From Streptomyces galbus (GTDB lineage Bacteria > Actinomycetota > Actinomycetes > Streptomycetales > Streptomycetaceae), in NCBI RefSeq assembly GCF_005280195.1, contig NZ_SZPR01000008.1:531346-595345 (forward strand): DNA of 64,000 nucleotides. The letters run 5' to 3'. Both the position numbers and the translations under genes were made by a program. Below, one piece after another: positions 16,949 through 25,129 of the stretch (positions are counted from its first letter, which is position 1; the number at the start of each line of letters is the position of its first letter). Below the pieces are notes generated by a model, which saw only the letters and a program-made list of their open reading frames with translations, was not told the origin of the DNA and did not search any database.

Positions 16949-18384
16949 TCTCCCGGCTGCGGCGGGCGTACCGGGGCCTGCGGCTCGGCACCCGGCTGGC
17001 GCTCGGCCTCGGGGCGCTGTCGCTGGTGGTGTTCGCGGTGGTCGGCACGGCCCTGACGACGTCCATGCGCGGCTACCTCTCCACGCAGCTCGACGACCAG
17101 CTCCGGCTCGCCCAGCTCGGGCAGTCCAAGAGCATCGCGGAGCACGGCACGCTCCAGGGCAAGAAGTACTACCGCTGGTACTACGCCGTCTACGACGTGG
17201 GCGCGGCCGGGACGCCCGCGCTGCGCACGCCGGAGGAGCCCACCGACCTGCCCGAAGACGTGACGGCGCTCACCGCGCTGGCCCGGGCGCAGACCGCCGC
17301 CGGCACGGAGGTGCTGCGCACCGCCGACCTCGCCGGGAGCGGGGCGTACCGGTTGCGCGCCTGCGAGGTGGAGCCCGGGGTGGTGCTGGTCAGCGCCGCG
17401 CCGATGGACGGCCTCCAGGACACCGTGCGCCGGCTGGTCACCGTCCAGGTCGTCGCCTTCGGGCTCGCGCTGCTGGCCCTGGTGGTGTGCGGCCGGGCGC
17501 TGCTGCGCCGGGGCCTGAAACCGCTCAGCGACATGGCGCACACCGCGCACGACATCGCCTCGCACGACCTCACCGAGTCCGAGGCGCGGCTGCCGCTGCG
17601 CGCGGACCGGCCGGGCGGCGCCCCGGAGGTGGAGGAGCTGCGCACCGCGTTCACCACCATGCTGGAGCACATCGACGACTCCCTGGCGGTGCGCGCGGAG
17701 GCGGAGCAGCGGCTGCGCCGGTTCGTCGCGGACGCCTCGCACGAACTGCGCACGCCGCTGATGTCGGTGCGCGGCTACGCCGACCTCTTCCAGTACGCGG
17801 CGGCCAACGAGCCCGCCGAACGCGAACGCCACCTGGCCCGGCTGCGCGCCGAGGCCGCCCGGATGGGCGTCCTGCTGGACGACCTGCTGCTGCTCGCCCG
17901 GCTGGACGCGGCGGAGGTGGAGACCCCGCTGCGCCCGCAGGAGGCGGACCTGGTCGAGCTGGTGGGGCAGGCGGCGGACGCGTTCCGCGCGGGCCACCCG
18001 GGCCGTGCGCTGACCGTGGCGCCGGGCCCGGCGGCCCTGCCCCTGCGGATCGACCCGCAGCGCGTGCGCCAAGTCCTGGACAATCTGCTGACCAACGCGG
18101 CCGTGCACACCCCGCCGGGCACTGCGGTGTCGGTGGCGGTGTCCGTCGCCGACGGCCGGGCGCTGGTCCGGGTGGCCGACCGGGGGCCCGGCATACCGCC
18201 CGGCGACCGGTCCCGGGTCTTCGACCGCTTCTACCGCGTCGACAAGGCCCGCAGCCGTGACCGGGGCGGCAGCGGCCTGGGCCTGTCCGTGGCCCGCTCC
18301 CTGGCCGAGGCGCACGGCGGCAGCCTCGCCCTCGCCGACGAACCGGGCGCGACGGCCTTCGTCCTCGCCCTGCCGCTGCGCTGA
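16945..18384 (+). CDS. Sensor histidine kinase (HAMP-HisKA type)
   Basis: A 479-residue protein. TM1 is at about 19-42, followed by a ~120-residue extracellular sensor, TM2 at about 155-178, HAMP, and a HisKA box FVADASHELRTPLMSVRGY whose His is the phosphorylation site. The HATPase has an N-box (QVLDNLLTNAAVHTP), G1 (VADRGPGIP), F (RVFDRFYRVD) and G2 (GGSGLGLSVA). All catalytic motifs are intact. Its GTG overlaps the regulator stop. The sensor sequence (GKKYYRWYYAVYD) is not one I recognise. A strong hairpin terminates the operon. Confidence 0.92.
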   Translation: MISRLRRAYRGLRLGTRLALGLGALSLVVFAVVGTALTTSMRGYLSTQLDDQLRLAQLGQSKSIAEHGTLQGKKYYRWYYAVYDVGAAGTPALRTPEEPTDLPEDVTALTALARAQTAAGTEVLRTADLAGSGAYRLRACEVEPGVVLVSAAPMDGLQDTVRRLVTVQVVAFGLALLALVVCGRALLRRGLKPLSDMAHTAHDIASHDLTESEARLPLRADRPGGAPEVEELRTAFTTMLEHIDDSLAVRAEAEQRLRRFVADASHELRTPLMSVRGYADLFQYAAANEPAERERHLARLRAEAARMGVLLDDLLLLARLDAAEVETPLRPQEADLVELVGQAADAFRAGHPGRALTVAPGPAALPLRIDPQRVRQVLDNLLTNAAVHTPPGTAVSVAVSVADGRALVRVADRGPGIPPGDRSRVFDRFYRVDKARSRDRGGSGLGLSVARSLAEAHGGSLALADEPGATAFVLALPLR

Positions 18385-18386
18385 CC

Positions 18387-18414
18387 CCCGGCGCCCGGGC
18401 TCACGGGCGCCGGG
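18387..18414 (+). terminator. Hairpin terminator after the two-component operon
   Basis: A perfect 11-bp GC stem (18387-18397 with 18404-18414) and 6-nt loop start 3 nt after the kinase stop. No T-tract. Confidence 0.7.
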
Positions 18415-18651
18415 CGCCCGCGGGATGACCACCCCTCGCGCGGGGCAGAACTCCCCCGACGTCCTCCGCCTCCGACAGCACCGCCGTCGCCCCTCCGCCC
18501 GCAGTGCGTGGGTTCCCGGACACCGCACCGTCACGCCGGAGGGGAACGCCTCCCCCGTTCCCTCCCCGCAGAGGGCCCCCGAGGCCCCGCCGATCCGCCG
18601 CCCCGGCCGGCCCGCCCGGCACGGTCGTGGCGCGAAAGGACGACGTGCGCC

Positions 18652-19728
18652 GTGTCCCTGCTGCCGCTCGACGACCCCACCGCCCCGCCGCCCGCCGCCT
18701 CGCCGGCCCTCGCCGCCGCGGGCCCGCCCTCCGCGCTTGCCGTCCCGCCGCTGCCCGGTCTGCCCCTGCGCCGCCCGGGACCGCTGCCCCCGTCGGCCGC
18801 CCGGCACGCCCGCCACGCGATGACCCTGCTGCCGCTGCTGCTCCTCGGCGTCTGGGCGGCGGTCGACCGGCAGGCCGTGCACGACGGGGTCACCCGCCTC
18901 GCCGGCGCCGATCCGTGGTGGCTGCTGGCCGGGGCGGGCTTCACGTTCCTCGGCTGTGTGGTCGCCGCCTGCATCCGGCAGGGCGCCGTGCCCGAGCGCC
19001 TGCCGCCGGGCCTGCTGGTCGCCTCGCAGTTCGCCGCGGGCGCCGCCAACCACGTCCTGCCGGCGAGCATCGGGGCGCACGCGGTGACGCTGCGGTTCCT
19101 GCAGAAGCAGGGGGTCCCGCTGCCCCGCGCGAGCGCGTCGCTGGCCCTGTACTCGCTGGTCCGGGCACTCGCGAAGACGCCGGTGGTGCTGGTCTTCCTG
19201 CTGGCGGCGCCGAGCGCGGTGCGCCCCGAGGCGCTGCTGCCCGACGGGCGGACGCTGCTCGTGGCGGTGGCGGGCGTGCTGCTGGCCCCGGCGGCGGCCA
19301 CGCTGGTCCTCGCGGCGGTGCGGCCGCTGCGCGGCCCGGCGCTGGACTGCCTGCGCACGGCCCTGACGGGGGTGCGCGAACTGCACACCCGCCCGAGCCG
19401 GTTCCTGCCGCTGTGGGGCGGGGCGGTCGCGGCGCCGCTGGTCCAGGCGAGCGTGGTGGCCTCGGTCGGCACCGCGCTGGACCTGCCGCTGTCCTGGCCG
19501 CAGCTGGTGTTCGCGTACCTGGCCGCGACCACCGCGGCGGGCGCGGTCCCGGCGCCGGGCGGCATCGGCCCGGTCGACGCGGCCCTGGTGCTGACCCTGG
19601 CCGGCTACGGCACGCCGCTGTCGCTGGCCACGGCCACGGTCCTCGGCTACCGCGTCCTGACGGTCTGGCTGTTCCTGGTGCCGGGGATGCTGGTCATGTC
19701 GGCGATGGTGCAGCGGGAGGCGCTGTGA
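18652..19728 (+). CDS. Integral membrane protein of the LPG synthase TM / flippase-like family
   Basis: A 358-residue protein. After a ~50-residue Pro/Ala-rich cytoplasmic N-terminus come seven to eight membrane helices with family features (FLGCVVAACIRQ, the polar ASIGAHAVTLRF loop, AVPAPGGIGPVDAAL). This matches the membrane half of lysyl-phosphatidylglycerol synthase and the UPF0104 group, often near lipid or polymer export genes. The synthetase domain is absent, so it more likely moves or flips a lipid. The start at GTG 18652 has a GAAAGGA site rather far upstream (~9-11 nt); upstream in-frame sequence is Arg/Pro-rich and unlikely to be coding. Confidence 0.75.
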   Translation: MSLLPLDDPTAPPPAASPALAAAGPPSALAVPPLPGLPLRRPGPLPPSAARHARHAMTLLPLLLLGVWAAVDRQAVHDGVTRLAGADPWWLLAGAGFTFLGCVVAACIRQGAVPERLPPGLLVASQFAAGAANHVLPASIGAHAVTLRFLQKQGVPLPRASASLALYSLVRALAKTPVVLVFLLAAPSAVRPEALLPDGRTLLVAVAGVLLAPAAATLVLAAVRPLRGPALDCLRTALTGVRELHTRPSRFLPLWGGAVAAPLVQASVVASVGTALDLPLSWPQLVFAYLAATTAAGAVPAPGGIGPVDAALVLTLAGYGTPLSLATATVLGYRVLTVWLFLVPGMLVMSAMVQREAL

Positions 19729-19758
19729 CGGACGCCGTGCGCCTCCCGGTGCGCCGGC

Positions 19759-20166
19759 TCAGCCCTCGGCGGGGGTCAGCCGCAGCGAGATGCTGTTGAT
19801 GCAGTACCGCTGGTCCGTGGGCGTGGGGTAGCCCTCGCCCTCGAAGACGTGCCCGAGGTGCGAACCGCACCGCGCGCAGCGGACCTCGGTGCGGACCATG
19901 CCGTGGGAGCGGTCCTCGATCAGCTCCACGGCGTCGGTGTCCTTGGGGTCGTAGAAGGACGGCCAGCCGCAGTGCGACTCGAACTTGGTCTCGGAGGTGA
20001 ACAGTTCGGCACCGCAGGCGCGACAGGAGTAGACGCCGCGGGTCTTGGTGTCGGTGTACTCACCGGTGAAGGCGGGCTCCGTCGCCGCCTGCCGGAGCAC
20101 CGCGTACTCGGCCGGTTCCAGCTCCGCGCGCCACTGCTCGTCCGGCTTCTCGACGTCGTACGACAT
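19759..20166 (-). CDS. msrB: Peptide-methionine (R)-S-oxide reductase
   Basis: A 135-residue MsrB that reduces methionine-R-sulfoxide in proteins with thioredoxin. It has the zinc-binding CxxC pairs (CRACG and CARCG), the HCGWPSF substrate pocket, RCGSHLGHVF and the catalytic Cys in RYCINSISL. ATG 20166 has GAGGGG about 10 nt upstream. It lies 13 nt after murC on the same strand, so it is probably co-transcribed. Confidence 0.96.
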   Translation of the reverse strand: MSYDVEKPDEQWRAELEPAEYAVLRQAATEPAFTGEYTDTKTRGVYSCRACGAELFTSETKFESHCGWPSFYDPKDTDAVELIEDRSHGMVRTEVRCARCGSHLGHVFEGEGYPTPTDQRYCINSISLRLTPAEG

Positions 20167-20179
20167 GAGTCTCAGCCCC

Positions 20180-21571
20180 TCACTTCGACAGCTGTTCCAG
20201 GATGCGCGGGCCGAGGTCGGTGACGTCGCCCGCGCCCATGGTGAGAACGAGATCACCGGGCTTGGCCATTCCCGCGATCACCGCGGGCGCCCCGGCCTTG
20301 TCGTGGACGGCCGTGACGTCCGCGCCGGCCTTCCGGGCGGCGTCGATGATGAGGTCGCTGGTGACACCGGGGACCGGGTCCTCGCGCGCGGGGTAGATGT
20401 CGAGGACCACGGAGGCGTCCGCCAGGGCGAGGGACTGCCCCATCTCCGTGGCGAGCTCCTGGGTGCGGGAGAACAGGTGGGGCTGGAAGAGGACCAGGAT
20501 GCGGGCGTCCGCGGCCGCGGCGCGCATCGCCTCCAGGTCGGCCGTCATCTCGGTGGGGTGGTGGGCGTAGGAGTCGACGACCTGCACCCCGGCCGCCTCG
20601 CCCTTGAGCTGGAGCCGGCGCTTGACGCCCGTGTAGGCGGCCAGTGCGGGCGCCAGGTCCGCCGCGGGCACGCCGAGCGCGACGCCCGCGGTGAGGGCGG
20701 CGACCGCGTTGAGCGCGTAGTGGCGGCCGGGCACCGACACGGTGAAGACGGTCTCCCGGCCGTCCAGCACGACGGTGACCTCGCTCCTGAGGCCCTGCGC
20801 GACGATCGAGCTGACCCGCACGTCGGCGTCCTCGGCCTCGCCGTAGGTCACCACGGTGAGGCCTTCGCGCCGGACCCGGCGGGTCAGCTCGCGGGCGCCC
20901 GGGTGGTCGGCGCAGACCACCAGGGTGCCGCCGGGCACGATCTTGTCGGCGAAGGTCTCGAAGGACTCGTAGATCTCGTCCATCGAGGCGTAGTTGGCGT
21001 GGTGGTCGAGCTCCACGTTGAGGACGATCGCGACCTCGGGGCGGTAGGTGTGGAAGCTGCGGTCGGACTCGTCCGCCTCGGCGACGAAGATCTCGCCGTC
21101 GCCGTGCAGGGCGTTGGAGCCGGGGGCGTCCAGGTCGCCGCCGATCGCGTACGAGGGGTGCAGGCCCAGCTCGGACAGGGAGACGGCGAGCATCGAGGTG
21201 GTGGTGGTCTTGCCGTGGGTGCCGGCCACGGCGATGGCGCGGCGGCCCTCCATGAGGGCGGCGAGGGCGTCGGAGCGGTGCACCACGGGGATGCCCAGCT
21301 CGGCCGCGCGGACCAGCTCCGGGTTGTCCTGGCGGATGGCCGACGACACGACGACGCAGGTCGCGTCGTCGGCGAGGTGTCCGGCGGCGTGCCCGATGTG
21401 CACGGTGGCGCCGAAGGAGCGCAGGGCGTCCGCGGTGGCCGACTCCTTGGCGTCGCTGCCGGCCACCCGGGCCCCGCGCTGCGCCAGGATCTTGGCGATC
21501 CCGGACATCCCGGCCCCGCCGATGCCGATGAAGTGCGGTCGGTCGAAGGGGGAGGGGATGCCGGGGGCCAT
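20180..21571 (-). CDS. murC: UDP-N-acetylmuramate--L-alanine ligase
   Basis: A 463-residue cytosolic Mur ligase that adds L-Ala to UDP-MurNAc with ATP in peptidoglycan synthesis. It has an N-terminal Rossmann loop HFIGIGGAGMSGIA, the ATP loop AVAGTHGKTTTTSM, EADESDRSF, VELDHHANY, the central KRRLQLKG and the C-terminal DSYAHHPTEM motif. Length and motifs are complete. It is unusual that murC stands outside the dcw cluster, but this is normal for streptomycetes. Ribosome site GGAG 8 nt before the ATG. Followed by msrB. Confidence 0.97.
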   Translation of the reverse strand: MAPGIPSPFDRPHFIGIGGAGMSGIAKILAQRGARVAGSDAKESATADALRSFGATVHIGHAAGHLADDATCVVVSSAIRQDNPELVRAAELGIPVVHRSDALAALMEGRRAIAVAGTHGKTTTTSMLAVSLSELGLHPSYAIGGDLDAPGSNALHGDGEIFVAEADESDRSFHTYRPEVAIVLNVELDHHANYASMDEIYESFETFADKIVPGGTLVVCADHPGARELTRRVRREGLTVVTYGEAEDADVRVSSIVAQGLRSEVTVVLDGRETVFTVSVPGRHYALNAVAALTAGVALGVPAADLAPALAAYTGVKRRLQLKGEAAGVQVVDSYAHHPTEMTADLEAMRAAAADARILVLFQPHLFSRTQELATEMGQSLALADASVVLDIYPAREDPVPGVTSDLIIDAARKAGADVTAVHDKAGAPAVIAGMAKPGDLVLTMGAGDVTDLGPRILEQLSK

Positions 21572-21691
21572 GCGTTCATCTCCAGGGGCTGCGTACGACG
21601 AGTGCGGCCCCCACCCTATTGCCTGCGGGCCCCCGCCACCGGCACCGCGGTCCCCCGTCCGCGACCGGGTCCCCGCGGCCGGCGGGTGCGA

Positions 21692-22165
21692 CTACGCCTT
21701 GCTGTGCGAGAACAGCTTCAGGACCGGCACGCCCACCTTGTGGCGGGCGCGGGAGGCCCAGTCGCGGTGGAAGAACTCCTCCACGTAGTGCGGGTCGGTC
21801 AGCACGATCACCTCGTCCGCGCCGACCTCCTGGACCGCCGCCTTGAGGGCGTCCAGCGGGTGGTCCTCGACGAGTCTGCCCTCGGCCGCGCTGCCCGCGG
21901 TGCGCAGCGCGGTGAGGGATACCTCCAGGGCCCGCTCGCCCACGGTCAGCGCCTCCTCGCCCTCCGGGGTCTGCCCCTCCCGCACGGCTTCGTCGAGTTC
22001 GCCGAGGGCGACGTCGTCGATGGCCCGCAGCAGCCGGTCGGCCTGCTCGCCGCGCGGCTGGAGCAGCACGTGGAAGGAGACCGCCTCGTCGCCGTGCAGG
22101 GTGGTGACGAACTCCACGTCGGCGGACGTCAAGGCCTTCTCGATCATCAACACGCTTGTGAACAC
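21692..22165 (-). CDS. Conserved actinobacterial protein of unknown function
   Basis: A 157-residue soluble protein: VEFVTTLHGDEAVSFHVLLQPRG, ERALEVSLTALR, then DEVIVLTDPHYVEEFFHRDW and a C-terminal GVPVLKLFSH. The alternation of alpha helices and short strands and the VIVLTDPH segment resemble universal-stress-type folds. Database entries of this family are sometimes labelled indole-3-glycerol phosphate synthase, which the sequence does not support. GTG 22165 is chosen because AAGGGG lies 5 nt upstream; the ATG six codons later is possible. About 120 nt before the murC start on the same strand. Confidence 0.75.
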   Translation of the reverse strand: MFTSVLMIEKALTSADVEFVTTLHGDEAVSFHVLLQPRGEQADRLLRAIDDVALGELDEAVREGQTPEGEEALTVGERALEVSLTALRTAGSAAEGRLVEDHPLDALKAAVQEVGADEVIVLTDPHYVEEFFHRDWASRARHKVGVPVLKLFSHSKA

Positions 22166-22346
22166 CAGCGCCCCTTCTCCTGGGCCTGCAGCGGCCCTGC
22201 GGAAACCATCCTTCCCCGTGCCCGCACGGGGATGCCGTCCTAGTCTGCCCACCCGCAATGAAACGGAACGGATGATTCCGCCGTTTCGGAGCCCCGGGTG
22301 TCGCGCGGCGGGCCCGGTGCCCGCCGCGGACCCCCGGATACCCGCC

Positions 22347-23159
22347 TCACGCCCGCCGGTACCTGCCGTAGAGGAATCCCTCCTCCTCCAGCAGGGAGAC
22401 CAGCGCGAACCGGTGCGGGACCGGCACCGCCGGTCCGCCCGCGATCCGCTGCGCCGCCCCCGCGGTGAGCATGGGCGCGACGGTCAGGCACAGCTCGTCC
22501 AGCACCTCGGCGGCCACGAGCTGGCCCAGCAGCCGGGGCCCGCCCTCGGTCAGCAGCCGGGTGTGGCCCAGCCCGGCCAGCGCCCGCACGGCACGGGCCG
22601 GGTCCACGCCGACGCCGTCCCCGGCCGTCACCACGCGGGCGCCCGCCTTCTCGGCCGCCGCCACGCGGTCCGGCGCGGCCGCGGCGCCGGTCAGCACCAG
22701 CGTCGGGACCGCCGGCGAGGTGAACAGCGGGAGCGAGAAGTCCAGGTCCAGGCTCGCCGTGACCACGGCGATCGCGGGCGCGGGCGTCTGTCCCGCGGCC
22801 TCCCGCCGCGCGGCGAACTCCGCCCGCACGCGGGCGGGCCGGTAGCCCTCCTGACGGACCGTCTCCGCACCGACCACCACGACGTCCGCGAGGGCCCGCA
22901 GGGTGCCGAAGATGCGCATGTCGGTGGCGTTGGAGATGGGGTGCGAGCGGCCCTCGTGCTGGGCGGCCCCGTCGAGCGTGGAGACCATGTTGGCGCGCAG
23001 GTACGGCCGCGGCCCACCGGGCGCGGGCTCGGGGTAGGCATAGGCGTCCGCGATCTCGTCGAGGCTCCACTCGCCGGCTCCGGGGTCCCCACCCCTCTCG
23101 GCGCTCCCGCCGGGTGCCGTCGGCGCTGTCTGGTCGGTCACAGGGAACAGGCGTCGCAT
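22347..23159 (-). CDS. Pyrimidine reductase-like protein (RibD C-terminal / DHFR-like fold)
   Basis: A 270-residue protein. The domain begins with YLRANMVSTLDGAAQ (substrate and NADPH site as in RibD reductase), then a conserved DMRIFGTLRALADVVVVGAETV loop and LLTEGGPRLLGQLVAA, all classic for the riboflavin-specific reductase fold. The deaminase domain of bifunctional RibD is absent. It may reduce a pyrimidine intermediate in riboflavin synthesis or a related compound; the true substrate is unproven. It is divergent from zapE, with only 37 bp between starts. Confidence 0.88.
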   Translation of the reverse strand: MRRLFPVTDQTAPTAPGGSAERGGDPGAGEWSLDEIADAYAYPEPAPGGPRPYLRANMVSTLDGAAQHEGRSHPISNATDMRIFGTLRALADVVVVGAETVRQEGYRPARVRAEFAARREAAGQTPAPAIAVVTASLDLDFSLPLFTSPAVPTLVLTGAAAAPDRVAAAEKAGARVVTAGDGVGVDPARAVRALAGLGHTRLLTEGGPRLLGQLVAAEVLDELCLTVAPMLTAGAAQRIAGGPAVPVPHRFALVSLLEEEGFLYGRYRRA

Positions 23160-23182
23160 GCCTGGCAGTCTGGCACGCCCCG

Positions 23183-23188
23183 TAAGCT
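23183..23188 (+). promoter_or_regulatory. Candidate -10 box of zapE
   Basis: TAAGCT lies 8 nt before GTG 23197, so the mRNA would have at most a 1-2 nt leader. A GGGG just before the start could also help initiation. Confidence 0.4.
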
Positions 23189-23196
23189 GGGGAACC

Positions 23197-24303
23197 GTGT
23201 CGTCCTCCACCCCCGCCCCCGACCTCGGCCCCCGCGCCGGGGCCGCCCCGCTGTCCCTGTGCGCCCGCGAGCCGCACGTGCCCGCCGACCGGCTGGTCGC
23301 CGAGATGGTGCCGCCGCCGCGTTTCGACTCGGTGCGCTTCGGGACGTACGTCCCCGACCCCGGGCAGCCCAGCCAGAGCGAGGCGGTGCAGGTGCTGGAG
23401 GAGTTCGCGGGCGGGCTCGGCGGGGCGCACGCCGTCGGCGGGGCCAAGCGGGGCTTCCTCGGGTTCGGCCGGTCCCGGGCACCCAAGGCCCCGGCCGGAC
23501 CGCGCGGGGTCTACCTGGACGGCGGCTACGGCGTCGGCAAGACCCACCTGCTCGCCTCCCTGTGGCACGCCACCCCGGCGGACCCCTCCCTGAAGGCGTT
23601 CGGCACGTTCGTGGAGCTGACCAACCTGGTGGGCGCCCTGGGCTTCCAGCAGACCGTGCGCACGCTCTCCGGCCACCGCCTGCTGTGCATCGACGAGTTC
23701 GAGCTGGACGACCCGGGCGACACCGTGCTGGTCTCCACCCTGCTCGGCAAGCTGGTCGAGGCGGGCGTCGCGCTCGCCGCCACCTCCAACACCCTGCCCG
23801 GCAAGCTCGGCGAGGGCCGCTTCGCGGCGGTCGACTTCCTGCGCGAGATCCAGGGGCTGTCCGCGCACTTCCGCACCCTGCGCATCGACGGCGAGGACTA
23901 CCGCCACCGCGGGCTGCCCGAGGCGCCGGCGCCCTGCTCCGACGAGGCCGTCACCAAGGCGGCGCACGCCACCGAGGGCGCCTCGCTGGACGACTTCGCG
24001 CACCTCCTCGAGCACCTGGCCAAGGTCCACCCGAGCCGGTACGGCGCGCTGACCGACGGCCTGCGGGCGGTGTGCCTGACGGACGTCCGCCCGGTGCCCG
24101 ACCAGTCGACGGCGCTGCGCCTGGTGGTGCTGGCCGACCGGCTCTACGACCGCGAGGTCCCGGTGCTGGCCTCCGGGCTGCCCTTCGACCGGCTGTTCAG
24201 CGAGGAGATGCTGAACGGCGGCTACCGCAAGAAGTACTTCCGCGCGATATCCCGCCTCACCGCCCTGGCCCGCGACGGGCAGCGGCTGGCCGCCCCCGCC
24301 TGA
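23197..24303 (+). CDS. zapE: Cell division protein ZapE / AFG1-type ATPase
   Basis: A 368-residue P-loop ATPase of the ZapE/AFG1 family. There is Walker A GGYGVGKTH (about 109-117), Walker B LLCIDEFELDDPGD, the sensor-1-like ATSNTLP loop and the C-terminal LRLVVLADRLYDREVPV. The family helps constrict or destabilise FtsZ polymers in proteobacteria and handles membrane protein turnover in mitochondria; its role in Streptomyces is less clear. GTG 23197 is chosen for a near-leaderless promoter; the frame upstream overlaps the divergent reductase start. Confidence 0.92.
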   Translation: MSSSTPAPDLGPRAGAAPLSLCAREPHVPADRLVAEMVPPPRFDSVRFGTYVPDPGQPSQSEAVQVLEEFAGGLGGAHAVGGAKRGFLGFGRSRAPKAPAGPRGVYLDGGYGVGKTHLLASLWHATPADPSLKAFGTFVELTNLVGALGFQQTVRTLSGHRLLCIDEFELDDPGDTVLVSTLLGKLVEAGVALAATSNTLPGKLGEGRFAAVDFLREIQGLSAHFRTLRIDGEDYRHRGLPEAPAPCSDEAVTKAAHATEGASLDDFAHLLEHLAKVHPSRYGALTDGLRAVCLTDVRPVPDQSTALRLVVLADRLYDREVPVLASGLPFDRLFSEEMLNGGYRKKYFRAISRLTALARDGQRLAAPA

Positions 24304-24484
24304 CCGGCCGTCCCGGCCCCGCGTCCGGACGGATCGCGCCACGACCCCTCGTTTTTCGGGCGCAGTCGGGCGCGTAACACGGAGTTCACCCTGCAAAGGG
24401 CGGGACGCCGCTACCGTGGTTCTTGACCAGCCGTTGACCATTCTTTGGTGCGCGCCAGAAGCAGGGATCGCGGGAGGGGGGCGC

Positions 24485-24892
24485 ATGGTCCGACGTGCGA
24501 CGGCCCGGCTCGCGGCCGGACTGCTCACCGCCCTCCTGCTCGTCCTCCCCTTCGTCGCGTCCGACGCGTGCGCACCACCGTTCGCACCCGCGCACACCGC
24601 CGGTCAGGCCGAGGCCCGGCCCGGGGCCGGGACCGCCCCCTCCCCCGCCGCGCTGCGCGACGAGCGCGTGACCCACCGCGACTGCGACCGGCCCGGGGCA
24701 CCGACCGCTCCCCTGCGCACCCGCGACCGCGCGCGGGCCGTCGCCGCCGGCGCGCCGCCGCAGGGCGTGGAGCGCGCCGCCCACGACGACGCCGTCCCGC
24801 ACCCGCCGTCCGCGGCCGGGGCGGCCCACCACCGCCCGCCGAGAGCCCCGGCGGGCCACTCTCCCGCAGCCCTGCAGGTCTTCCGCTGCTGA
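24485..24892 (+). CDS. Small secreted, His-rich protein of unknown function
   Basis: A 135-residue protein. A signal peptide or anchor (VRRATARLAAGLLTALLLVLPFVAS) precedes a low-complexity Ala/Pro/Arg/His chain with about nine His, ending in LQVFRC. A strong GGGAGGGGGG site precedes ATG 24485. I know no function; the His-rich chain and terminal Cys could bind metal. It lies 82 nt upstream of the carbonic-anhydrase remnant and SulP transporter on the same strand and is likely in the same transcript. Confidence 0.6.
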   Translation: MVRRATARLAAGLLTALLLVLPFVASDACAPPFAPAHTAGQAEARPGAGTAPSPAALRDERVTHRDCDRPGAPTAPLRTRDRARAVAAGAPPQGVERAAHDDAVPHPPSAAGAAHHRPPRAPAGHSPAALQVFRC

Positions 24893-24974
24893 GAGGGACG
24901 CAGAACAGCGCCTCCCCACCTGTCCTGCACGTCCGACGCGCCCCCCACGGCGCGCCAGGAGGAATCAGCCCATC

Positions 24975-25121
24975 ATGCAGCCGCTCTTCCACCACGCCCG
25001 TATGCCCGGGCACCGCCCCGAGGGTTTCGCCCGCCTCGTTGAAGGCCGGTCCCCCGCCGCCCCGTTCCCCGTCTCCCGCGCCGCGCGGGCCCTCCCGGCA
25101 CCGATCGCGGGCACCCGGTGA
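24975..25121 (+). pseudogene. 48-codon remnant of a beta-carbonic anhydrase N-terminus
   Basis: An AGGAGGAA ribosome site is followed after 11 nt by ATG and a 48-codon frame. It begins MQPLFHHARMPGHRPEGFARL and ends ALPAPIAGTR, then stops. It aligns without gaps to my recollection of the N-terminus of the actinobacterial beta-carbonic anhydrases encoded beside SulP transporters (MQPL..HAR..,RPEEFA.L.EG.SP, then CSDSR..PAL..GAR). Where those have the zinc-ligand CSDSR, this frame has SRAAR, so the zinc Cys and the catalytic Asp are gone, and the stop removes the rest of the enzyme. It keeps its ribosome site and its stop overlaps the SulP GTG (GTGA), so it may now serve only as a translational leader for sulP. 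A database comparison is needed to confirm. Confidence 0.6.
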
Positions 25122-25129
25122 GGCCCGCC

